DNA of 11,639 nt from Entamoeba invadens IP1. Its lineage: Eukaryota; Evosea; Mastigamoebida; Endamoebidae. How positions within the stretch are numbered: position 1 is the first letter of the stretch; every line of letters begins with the position of its first letter. A model generated the notes under the pieces. It made no database searches. It was not told the origin of the DNA and was given only the letters and a program-made list of their open reading frames with translations. The position numbers were made by a program, and so were the translations under genes. The stretch is from NCBI RefSeq assembly GCF_000330505.1, contig NW_004440335.1, forward strand, positions 106,516-118,154, in the 5' to 3' direction. This document shows, one piece after another, positions 1-8,185 of this stretch.

Positions 1-142
1 CAAAATTTTACACAAAATAAGTTGAAAAATTTAGGAATTAGGTAAAAACGATCAAATCCCGGTAAAAATTATGAAACAATGTTTTGGGAATGTTTCGAAT
101 CGTTTCCCGTAATATTCCAGTTTTGATGGTCCAAAAATGCCT

Positions 143-169
143 GGACAACGTTGGACAGCGGACAACGTT
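143..169. repeat. Tandem GGACAACGTT motif
   Basis: The 10-mer GGACAACGTT occurs at 143-152 and again at 160-169, a 17-bp period, with the related GGACAGC between them. The motif also contains the self-complementary core AACGTT. It lies in the only GC-richer part of the left flank. This could be the end of a dispersed repeat whose body lies outside the window. Confidence 0.45.
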
Positions 170-563
170 TTCAGACTGACTATATATCATCTTGTAAATA
201 TTGAACTAGATATTCTAATTTATATCAATTTATATTTTCGGAAATGAAAATATTTATTAATAATTTATGTTCATTTTCAAAAATTTGGTTATAACAAAAC
301 GGATTTCATTAATATTTTTTAAAAACTGCGAACTAAATTTAAAAACCCATATTTGTTTTTGGGAATAATAATTTTTACAGAAGTTCGAAAATCGTATTTT
401 TTAAAAATTATAAAATTATCGTGATGGATCATTTTTTAATCATTTCAGAAAATATTAAAATGGGTAAAAAGTTCATTTCATAGAATTATTATTAAACCAT
501 TTAGATATTTTCATAATACATTATGTGAAAAAATAATGAATACTGGTTACGATATTAACAAGT

Positions 564-579
564 TAAAAATAAAAATATT
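564..579 (-). terminator. Putative 3'-end / polyadenylation signal of the flippase gene
   Basis: On the minus strand, about 27-42 nt past the TAG stop, the sequence reads TAATATT followed by a T-rich run. Entamoeba mRNAs have short 3' UTRs with a TA(A/T)TT-type motif beside a T-rich tract, and this matches loosely. In DNA this AT-rich such a match is easily fortuitous. Confidence 0.3.
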
Positions 580-605
580 AAATTGATTTAATAGTAAAAT
601 ATCGA

Positions 606-3600
606 CTACATTTGTAGTGACTTTGTTTTCTCAAACTTTTTCGTTAATTTGGGAGAACTTCTCTCGATTAGCACAATTTCTTCCATTTCCAATGCTTTTG
701 GTTTCTTCACACTTTTCTTCTCTTTATAATTAACTTCTTGTAATATTTGCCAATTAGTCGGTTCTTTTAATCTTCGAATACACTTATCCAAAACTTGTGG
801 GAATGCTGCAATCGACACAGCCAACAACGTGATCAAATAAAAATTGGGTTGCACCAATACAATTTTCCACCCAAACGTTGAGATATTTGCTGTTGACATA
901 CCAGGTATGAACATGACTCCGGTGTACACCAACACATATGCCAATATACTCAAAACAAACGCGCCAATAATAATTATATTGAATCTTTTGACTTTGATTG
1001 CCATTGTAATCCAAATTGAAATAAGTCCAAATGTCGTGACTGAAACAACAGAAAATGGAAATCCGTTAACTTTACCATAATATGTAACATCTGTTTTGTT
1101 GATTATAAAGAACACAACAATAAAGAATACAAGAGCCTGGAATATTCCAAGCAAAAACCACTTTAAATATGACCAAAAAGAGAACACTTTACTCCTTAAC
1201 GTTTCTCTATGACTCTGAGGGTACCTTTTAATATAATCCCATGTTAAATCATAATCAAAAAGTGCAATTGCCATTGGTGGGAGGGTGGTGAAAAAAGTGT
1301 TATAACAAGTTGTAATCCAATCTTCATACAACATCTGTGCGGTGTAATTTGATATCATTGCAAAGAAGACGTTGACTAAGAAAAATGCAGCGTTTTTATA
1401 AAAACAGAATTTGATCAGTGTTGATATTTGCGTCTTTGCATTTTTCCCATAGAACAACAAAAGCTTCCCCAAATGAGAAAATTTCTGAATTGAAAAATCA
1501 GCAGAAACGGCTGCTTGACAACCTTCTTTGCCGTATATACCTACACCAACATCGCTCGCTGTTATCATTGGAACGTCATTCATTCCATCCCCAATCGATA
1601 AACAAATCTTTCCTGTTAATTTTTTAACACATTTACATATGGAAGCCTTTTGAAGTGGTGACACTCTGCAACACACAACTGTTTTTGCTCTTAGAGCGAG
1701 TTCTTTAAAACTTGTGCTGTTATTAAGAAAATAGTCAACATTATTTCCAGAAAGAACAACACTAAAAATACTTTGCTCGTTATTTGGATTGTTGTGCAAT
1801 AAAGAAAGTTCATTCTCGGCAGCATCAAGAAACTCATTTTCACTTAAAAAGTCAAAGCATAATATTTTCTGATTTGGCACTAACAAATTACAACTTTTTG
1901 CGATTGAAATCGCAGTTTCTTGTTTGTCTCCCGTGATTACCCATATTTTTAATCCAGTTGCTATTAAAGTTGTAATTGTTTCTGGTACATTTTCTTGTAA
2001 TTTATCTTCAATTGCTGTTGCTCCCAATAACTCGAAATTACTCTCCAAATTGTTAACTATTTTATTGTATTCTTCTTTGTAATTCTTCGAAAGAACATCT
2101 AATTTCTCAAAGTTGTTGATATATGCATAAGCTTCCTTTCCACTTAAAACACGACGAGCAATAAATAAAGTTCTTAACCCACTATTTGCAAAACTGTTGG
2201 AATGATTTTGTGTGGTTAAAAGTAAATCGTTTGATTGTTTGTTGTCCAACAACAATGTTGAAAGAATTGAATCTGCTCCTTTGGCATATAAAACGAACCT
2301 TGTACCTGTTTGAACCAAAACACTCATCATCTTCCTTTCACTTGAAAAATCATTTGTTAACAAGATTTGACACTTCAATGTTTTTCCTTGGGGAGTTGTA
2401 ATATCTGCTTCTTCTTGTGTTCTTCTTAAGAGTGTAAAGCCGTTAGCAGAAGAAGCTTCACATAGTGCTTCTTCATCTGGAGAAATTGACCAATATTCTA
2501 TTATTGAATCTTTCTGTTCAATACTGCATGAGCTGCACAGAGAAAGGCATTTGAAAAAATCTGATACATTTTCTTGTTCATATTCACGTGTTTCAACATC
2601 AATTAATTTTCCCGAATCTTCTGCATCAAAAACCATACCATTAATACTACACTTAGTAAATTTCATTTCATTTTCACTTATCTTAAGTATATTGTTTTTA
2701 TAGTTATAATAGATTTTTATGTTTAATCAAACAAAATAATAACAATTTAGTTTTAAATCAAAAAAATTAAACAAACGTTAGAGTACCAGTTTTATCTGTA
2801 AGAACATATTCAACACCACCCATTTCTTCAATACATACTGAACAATTTGTTTTCATTCCTTTTTGTGTCTCTTTTCCTTCATTATCAATTTTCTTTACTT
2901 TGAAGTAGTCGTCTCTTTCTATTAACGACCCCTGAATGTATCGAGTAAGTTCAATAGACACTTGTAATGAAATGGGTATCATGTAAGATGTCACATTGAA
3001 AAATCCAAAGAATTTTTTAATAAAGTAAAGAGGAAGACTGAGTTGAATATCAACAGCCAAATACCAGTACCCTTTTACAGGGCAAATGGTGTCATGTTTC
3101 CACGTTGCACATCCTGCCATTACTCCACATAACATGAGTTGGAAAGCAACTACAGCCAACACAAGACTGTTCAACTTTTTATTTATGGCCGACTGTTTAT
3201 TTCTAGGCAAAGAAGAGTTCAAAGCTTGTTTGGTATTTTTTCCAGTGTAACACACAATACAATAAATATATTCTGTTTTTCTTAAAACAGAGCCTCGAAG
3301 TACCAAATTTTTCTCGTTTAATGGAATAGTCGAGCTGCAATAATCATTGACACACAAGTTTCCAGAGAATTGTCCAAATTGCTCATTAGGACTCTCAGCA
3401 ATTAGCTCTCCATTCAATGTGGGTATTTCTTCCTTTTGGAAACTTAACAGTTGTTTTGGTACATACAGCTTTTTAAGAGAAGTTTCTCCGTCAAGGGCAG
3501 CAGTTTCAACGCTTGATATTCCATTTTCATGGGATGAGTAAATTAAAACACAGTCTGCTGGAAATGTTTGACCATTTTCTATTTTAAGAGTCATCCCCAC

Positions 3601-4011
3601 TTTCACATCTTTTGCACGAATTTTTGTCTCTGATCCTTTCTCGAAGTAAAAATACTTCATGTGATTGGTCATTTTATCCGATTTGTGTCTTTTAAAATCT
3701 TCAACAATTTCTCTGAATGAAGTAACCAAAAGCACAACGGCGATTGGTACAAGAGCCGTAATTGGTGTCACTGTAGATATTTGAGGAATACTACAAATGA
3801 TCAAATTACACAAGAAATAAATATTTGTCATTTGACTCAAATAAAATCGCATAAATTTGGGAACAAAAGTAAATAGATTATACTTTGTTGTGCTTACAAT
3901 ATTTGATGGAAATTTTTCATTGATTGAATTGATGTAAATTGCTTTGTACTTTTCTTTTGGAAGCGAGAAAGTGTCTAAGAAGGGGGTGTTTTCTTTTAAA
4001 AATGTGAACAT
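606..4011 (-). CDS. P4-type ATPase (putative phospholipid flippase), two exons
   Basis: Exons 4011-2777 and 2676-606 join into 1101 codons ending in TAG, a normal P4-ATPase length. P4-ATPases use ATP to move phospholipids to the cytosolic leaflet, usually with a CDC50 partner, which is not in this window. Residues below count from the ATG at 4011; an in-frame TTG four codons upstream is ignored. TM1-TM2 lie at about 64-100. DGETSLK (174-180) is the P4 dephosphorylation loop, usually DGETNLK. TM3 is at 283-303. TM4 (332-354) carries the P4 hallmark PISL. The phosphorylated Asp is D406 in DKTGTLT. The nucleotide-binding domain has DEEAL (479-483) and KGAD (544-547). TGDKQET (660-666) and GDGMNDV (774-780) close the P domain. 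Six more hydrophobic segments span about 835-1039, followed by a basic tail. Every catalytic motif is present, so the gene looks functional. The family call is firm; the lipid substrate is unknown. Confidence 0.95.
2677..2776 (-). other. Spliceosomal intron, 100 nt, inside the DKTGTLT motif
   Basis: The upstream frame reads DKTGTLT, then Phe-Val-stop. The downstream frame opens just before a typical P4 sequence. The donor GTTTGTT (2776-2770) is the strong Entamoeba consensus. Ending the intron at the AAG closing at 2677 gives AC|T for the last Thr and continues Glu-Asn-Glu-Met, the residues expected after DKTGTLT in P4-ATPases. The phase is therefore 2. The acceptor AAG is weaker than the usual TAG/CAG. 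A second AG ends 5 nt upstream, at 2682; its use would give an immediate TAA. The body is very AT-rich. Confidence 0.92.
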
Positions 4012-4034
4012 GATTAAAACCAAGTTACAACCCT

Positions 4035-4043
4035 TTTAAATAC
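4035..4043 (-). promoter_or_regulatory. Entamoeba TATA-like box GTATTTAAA of the flippase gene
   Basis: The minus strand reads GTATTTAAA exactly, matching the Entamoeba core consensus GTATTTAAA(G/C) over nine bases. It lies 24-32 nt upstream of the ATG at 4011. The element normally sits about 30 nt before the transcription start, so transcription should begin almost at the ATG. No clear AAAAATTCA initiator is visible between them. Confidence 0.7.
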
Positions 4044-4757
4044 TAAATTAAAAAGAAAAAACAATGAATAACCGTTTTTTAGTCAAAATTAATTGTGTTT
4101 TGAAAAGGATTGTAAAATGGTACATAATTATTAATTTATAATTAACGACTCATTTTGTTTAACGATTTAAATTTTTAACGTACGTTATTCTGTGTGTTTT
4201 ATTCGTTGTTTATTATTAAAAAAAAATAAAAAAAGATTGTAAATTATTTTGAAAATATATAATTTTTACTCGTAAATTAAAATGGGGAAATAATTTCAGT
4301 TTTAGATAAAATACATTCAAAGTAATTTATGACAACTCTAAAAGTAACAACCATATTAAAATAATTCGAAAATATTAAAAAACAATGCTAACTAAATTAA
4401 AATTAACAACAGCCATCAAAAACATTACCTGTTATACTTAAAATAATTATTTTATATTGATACAAATGGGCTGTTTTCTTCTTGATGAAGAATGAAAATA
4501 AAATATTTCGACAAAAAGATTTTTTTTCTGAAAACACACAACATGTTCAACATAAAATGGGATATTTTATTGCTAAACCAACAATTCGTTGTTATTAAAA
4601 AAATGTTTGTTTGTTGATTAAAAAAAGTATTTGTCAATGAAACTTTAGTTGACTTTGTGTCATTTATATAAGACTCTCTTAATTTCATACTAGTCGAATT
4701 TATAAATTGCCTTATTTACTTTTTAAAATTGTAAATCGTATAAAAATAAAACCATTT
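4044..4757. other. AT-rich spacer upstream of the flippase promoter
   Basis: I find no supported gene, RNA or repeat here. One ATG-initiated frame of 78 codons (4452-4688, minus) is present, but it has AT-driven composition and no recognisable domain. I treat it as chance. Upstream control elements of the flippase gene presumably lie at the low-coordinate end of this stretch, but none stands out. Confidence 0.5.
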
Positions 4758-4843
4758 GATATATTTCTTTTTGATGTAAAAAAAGAATAAAAACACCAAA
4801 TTTTGTATTTTTATTCATTTTTAAATTTGAAAAGAAATATATC
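4758..4843. repeat. Long AT-rich hairpin with 39-nt arms
   Basis: The arm at 4758-4796 is complementary to 4843-4805 at 32 of 39 positions. The outer 14 bases (GATATATTTCTTTT) pair perfectly, and the loop is 8 nt. This is well beyond what composition easily gives, though both arms are nearly all A/T. It may be a small foldback element or, if transcribed, a double-stranded RNA precursor. No flanking duplication is clear. Confidence 0.6.
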
Positions 4844-4887
4844 ACAAAGCAAAACATAAAAATGTTATTAAAGTCAATCTTAAAACC

Positions 4888-5075
4888 GTGCAACTTTGAC
4901 GTGTCAGTGCAACTTTGTTTATAGTATAATTATAATAAAAAATTTATATGTTTTTTACAAACAAAACAAGAAAACACAAACAAATTTCTTTAAAACTATT
5001 ACTCTAATTAAAATACTATAACTAAACTATAACTAAAGTTGCACATTTTTTCTCAATTAGTTTTTTGGGTTGCAC
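4888..5075. repeat. Inverted-repeat element with doubled GTGCAACTTT motif
   Basis: GTGCAACTTT occurs at 4888-4897 and 4907-4916, 19 bp apart. The reverse complement of the motif occurs at 5035-5044, and a shorter GTTGCAC at 5069-5075. The inner arms 4907-4937 and 5044-5014 match at 26 of 31 positions, beginning with the perfect 10-mer. The layout resembles a ~190-bp MITE or foldback element with paired binding motifs at each end. The exact termini and target duplication could not be placed. Confidence 0.6.
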
Positions 5076-5536
5076 CATTCAACTGCCTTTTGTTTATCGA
5101 AAATTTTGCAATGAAAGAGTCTTTAAATCACACGAATTGGCTTGTCTTATTATTTTCTTTTTTATAAAGAGATGTTTAACATCTGCTCTATCCACAATCG
5201 ATATACAACACTGTTTTATTTGTTCTGTATGACAATTGGAATTCTGGAATTTTAATGCTTTTTATTAGAACAAGCAGTTGAACTTATCATTTAAAATTTG
5301 AGTTATATTTCATGTTGATTTATAACCTAATTCTACTTTTTGTTATTGTTATTGTTAAAAAATAGAGTTTCACCTTTGTTGTGAATAAAAAATAAAGAAA
5401 AAATAAAGTTACACACTTGTTCCGAATGACTTTATATATAAAATATCCTTTTTTAAAAATACACAAAACACACCAACTGATACTAATTTTAAATACACAA
5501 TATAATAAAGTAGAATCAACGTTTTTATTCTGTAAA
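5076..5536. other. AT-rich spacer between two inverted-repeat elements
   Basis: I see no supported gene or RNA here. The stretch contains only short AT-rich frames and a minor hairpin around AGATGTTTAACATCT near 5171. Confidence 0.5.
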
Positions 5537-5538
5537 TA

Positions 5539-5736
5539 CAGTACGGAAAATGAACCTTAGCCGGGAAATGTACTTTAGCCCAAAGAAATTCCTATATTTT
5601 TCTTTAAAAACACGGGTTTTTACTAAAAAACAAATATTTAAGAAAATTGACTTTTATTTAGGTATAGTTTATTATTTTAATATAACAATAGAAAATAATT
5701 AGTTTTTCTTTGGGCTAAGGTTTAATGACCCAACTG
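5539..5736. mobile_element. 198-bp Tc1/mariner-like MITE with TA target duplication
   Basis: The left end reads CAGT and, 18 nt in, CCTTAGCC. The right end, reverse-complemented, starts CAGT and reaches CCTTAGCC at the same distance. Both ends are flanked by TA (5537-5538 and 5737-5738), the Tc1/mariner target. An inner block, TTAGCCCAAAGAAA (5575-5588), pairs perfectly with 5705-5718. The left arm carries a tandem 18-bp duplication (5545-5562 and 5563-5580, 15 of 18 identical). The element is too short for a transposase, so it would need one in trans. It lies just beyond the 3' end of the TLDc-like gene. Confidence 0.72.
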
Positions 5737-5801
5737 TAATCATTATCACCGCTTTTTATTTTTAATTAATAACGAGCAAACAACATCAAATTATCACTTA
5801 A

Positions 5802-7100
5802 TCATTTTATTGAAACAAATGAAAAGTTGACCACACCCTCTTCTTCGTTATCATAAATAAGATCTTTCTTTTCAAATTGATCATTTTCAATCGATTCAAA
5901 ATTATTCGGAAATTCCTCACTATTCCAATGGATGTTTTTTTTCGAATTTAATTCAAACAATGAACAGCAATTAAAAATTATATCTTTACATGAATCTTCC
6001 GGTTTAATAAATTCGTAGGACTTTTTTATTTTGCTTTTCCATGTGTATTTGCATTGTTCCCCGTTAATCATGAATTGAAATATCGTGAAATTTGGATCTT
6101 GATGCCAATCATTTTCAAATTCTTCTGGGAAATTCCCAAGCTTAAAGCAATAAAAGTTCTTGTCATTTGTTAATACAAAAAGATAGACGTTTCGTTTTCC
6201 TTTCAATTTATCTAACAATTTATTTCGAAAAATTATTCCTTCATTAGACCCATACACTACATCTCCAGCTCTACATTTCTTCAATTGTGAAATATTTTGT
6301 GAAATCAAAAATCGGACTGCCAACGAAAAGTCGTTTCTCAGTCCTTCATAACTAAATTGTGTTTTACTTTCATTTTGGACTATTTGTTGTGTGTTTTGAT
6401 GTGTTTCTGTAACAACAACGTGTTCTTCAGTTTGTTGGATATCACTTTGTTTCTCATTTTCCAAACTTTCGTCATCACCATCATCGTTGGACTGTTTGTC
6501 TAAATAAAATTCACTTTCGTTGAAAGTGTCCACTTGTTTTACAACTTGTAAGTCTCTTTGTATTTGTTCTTTTTCATTTTGCATGGACAGAAAATACTTT
6601 TGAGATATTAATAACACAACTTTCGCAAAGTATGAATCTTCCTTTTGGAAAGAATTTTTACAATACTCGAGAATATTTCCCAAATCCATGTCATTCATTA
6701 TTTCTAAAGTGATGTATTGATTACTTTGAGGTTGACATGTTTGTGGTTGTGATTGAGTGTTGGTTTGTTGTTGTTTAAGAAATGGATTTTCTTTGTTTGG
6801 AGAGGTCATGAATGTTGGGATGTTGGGGGGTCGTGTTTCTTGTGAATCAAATAATTCTACTTTAAATGATTGATATTGTGAAGGAATGGGGTTTGAACTT
6901 GAGTAATTCAATTGATTTGTTTGTGTAAGTTGTGTTCCGTTTAATCTTGGATAACATGTCGTTTGTAAATTACTACTTGTTGGTGTTTGGTAAGTTGGAA
7001 TTCTGTTTGGAGTTGACATTGACAAATAAGAACTGGTTTGATTTGGAGAAGTGTATTGGATAGGAGGAGTCGGATAGTTGGGTTGTGATACAAAATGCAT
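5802..7100 (-). CDS. Putative TLDc-like domain protein with low-complexity N-terminus
   Basis: This is a single uninterrupted frame of 432 codons from ATG (7100) to TGA. Residues 1-130 are rich in Pro, Gln, Thr, Ser and Asn and probably disordered. Residues 131-190 look helical. Residues 200-245 are acidic and Gln-rich. From about 268 the protein is ordered: VVYGSNEG, then FRNKLLDKLKGKRNVYLFV, NFYCFKLGNF and a final FSFVSIK strand. This order resembles divergent TLDc domains, which are numerous in Entamoeba: an Asp/Gly turn, a KxN segment leading into a strand, a strand where other members have FGGY, then acidic loops and a last strand. Well-studied TLDc proteins (Oxr1/TBC1D24 type) bind V-ATPase or act in oxidative-stress protection; whether this one does is unknown. 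The Gly-Gly-Tyr signature is missing, so the family call is moderate. That it is a real gene is near certain from length, promoter and composition. Confidence 0.85.
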   Translation of the reverse strand: MHFVSQPNYPTPPIQYTSPNQTSSYLSMSTPNRIPTYQTPTSSNLQTTCYPRLNGTQLTQTNQLNYSSSNPIPSQYQSFKVELFDSQETRPPNIPTFMTSPNKENPFLKQQQTNTQSQPQTCQPQSNQYITLEIMNDMDLGNILEYCKNSFQKEDSYFAKVVLLISQKYFLSMQNEKEQIQRDLQVVKQVDTFNESEFYLDKQSNDDGDDESLENEKQSDIQQTEEHVVVTETHQNTQQIVQNESKTQFSYEGLRNDFSLAVRFLISQNISQLKKCRAGDVVYGSNEGIIFRNKLLDKLKGKRNVYLFVLTNDKNFYCFKLGNFPEEFENDWHQDPNFTIFQFMINGEQCKYTWKSKIKKSYEFIKPEDSCKDIIFNCCSLFELNSKKNIHWNSEEFPNNFESIENDQFEKKDLIYDNEEEGVVNFSFVSIK

Positions 7101-7114
7101 TGTTTTGTAAGTTT

Positions 7115-7146
7115 TGAATTTGAGTTTAAATGAAGTTTTTTAAATA
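7115..7146 (-). promoter_or_regulatory. Core promoter (TATA-like plus initiator) of the TLDc-like gene
   Basis: On the minus strand TATTTAAA lies at 7146-7139 and AAATTCA at 7121-7115. These match the Entamoeba TATA-like (GTATTTAAA) and initiator (AAAAATTCA) elements at about the expected 25-30 nt spacing. The ATG follows 14 nt after the initiator, which gives the short 5' leader typical of the genus. A second, weaker box, CATTTAAAC, lies at 7132-7124. Confidence 0.65.
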
Positions 7147-7273
7147 AACAAAAATCATTACAATTTTTATTTAATTGTTTTTAAAAAAAATATAGTATTT
7201 TTATATTAATAATAATTATTTAGAAAGATTTTTATGATATAAATTTGTTGTATTTTAGGTTTTGCACTCAGGT

Positions 7274-7374
7274 TTTTTAATATCAATTTTTGATATTAAA
7301 AATGTTAATAGAACGAAAAAAAATCTTTACCCGTTTTATTAGCATTTTCGATACCAATTTTTGATAATAAAAAT
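7274..7374. repeat. Perfect hairpin and its diverged direct copy
   Basis: Positions 7274-7286 and 7290-7302 form a perfect 13-bp stem with a 3-nt loop (arm TTTTTAATATCAA). A related sequence with the same CAATTTTTGAT core recurs in direct orientation at about 7344-7374, but there the stem is broken. This could be a duplicated small element or simple AT-rich structure in the upstream region of the TLDc-like gene. Confidence 0.45.
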
Positions 7375-7707
7375 CACAAGTATAAAGTTTAATGTGTATG
7401 TATTATAATAATAAAATATAATAAAATTAATTAATTTATAGAAAATTTACTGTTTTCATTGAATAACCATTATAATGATATAAAATGAAACCAATGATGA
7501 TAGTTTTTTATTGTTTAAAAGTATTTCATTTAAAAATGATCTTCGAGATTTGTCTTATTGATGTTTTATATTCCCAACCCCAAATTCGTTTGTTACTAAG
7601 ATGTGGTTGTAATAATAGTTTTTTGTTTGTAAGACTATTTTATATTATTAATAATCAAATGAATTGAATATATGTTATTTTATTTGGTCGAGACATAATT
7701 ATATTAT

Positions 7708-7780
7708 AGCTGTTCGGCGACTTTACAGTCCCTTTGAAAGTCGCCGACTTCTCAGTAATTTCAAAAGTCGCTGAACAGCC
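7708..7780. repeat. 73-bp GC-richer foldback element flanked by ATTAT
   Basis: AGCTGTTCGGCGACTTT (7708-7724) pairs with 7780-7764 at 15 of 17 positions. The interior holds AAAGTCGCCG (7737-7746), which pairs perfectly with the inner part of the left arm, so two mutually exclusive stems are possible. The element is flanked by perfect 5-bp direct repeats ATTAT (7703-7707 and 7781-7785), as expected after an insertion. Its GC content stands out from surroundings that are almost all A/T. Confidence 0.55.
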
Positions 7781-7785
7781 ATTAT

Positions 7786-8183
7786 CCAAAAGAATATTTA
7801 AATTTAATCTTTAGTATTTAAGTACTTGGTTGTTTATTGTTTTAAGATAATATAAACTGACTGATAACTTGTTTAGGGTACATAAGGTTATTCCAATTAA
7901 AAAATTTACAAATAAACAGACATTTTTTATTTATTTTTCTTCTTAAAAAACATTGGTTTATTAAAGTGTTAAACAAAGAATTAAAATAATTATTTTATTA
8001 GAAATTATATTGGTTGTTATGTGGAAAAATCAAAATAAAAAATTCAAGAAACTTAGACACAACCAATTATAGAAGTGCACAAACCAAATTAAAATTCAAT
8101 ATTTTAAAAATAAAATTCAATCACCAATTTTTTTAAATAATTTGTCAATTTATTTTTAGATTTACTTTAATTTGATTTATAAA
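7786..8183. other. AT-rich spacer
   Basis: No gene, RNA gene or convincing repeat is seen. Short shared runs such as TAAAATTCAAT near 8095-8120 are within what this composition produces. Confidence 0.5.
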
Positions 8184-8185
8184 TA

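Larger units (their letters stand above)
1..605. other. Gene-free flank downstream of the flippase gene
   Basis: No open frame or RNA gene is supported here. The first ~180 bases are clearly richer in G and C than the following 400, which are almost pure A/T. That contrast suggests the edge of a repeat or of an old coding or mobile sequence cut by the window boundary. The part next to position 605 serves as the 3' flank of the P4-ATPase gene. Confidence 0.6.

Noticed and set aside
784..1080. Open frames in other phases over the flippase coding region
   Set aside because: They are shadows of the P4-ATPase transmembrane segments and have no independent support.
606..4023. Two separate genes, or a flippase pseudogene broken by a stop after DKTGTLT
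   Set aside because: A GTTTGTT donor and an AG acceptor restore the exact P4 sequence across the junction in frame, and all downstream catalytic motifs are intact, so an intron explains the break.
4009..4023. Start of the flippase at TTG (4023)
   Set aside because: Nuclear eukaryotic genes start at ATG, and one lies four codons downstream at 4011, correctly placed after the TATA-like box.
4452..4688. 78-codon ATG-initiated minus-strand frame
   Set aside because: Its composition is AT-driven, it has no domain or family pattern, and it has no promoter-like element. Frames of this length are expected by chance in such DNA.
7485..7667. 60-codon plus-strand frame
   Set aside because: Low GC, hydrophobic low-complexity residues and no recognisable homology; consistent with chance.
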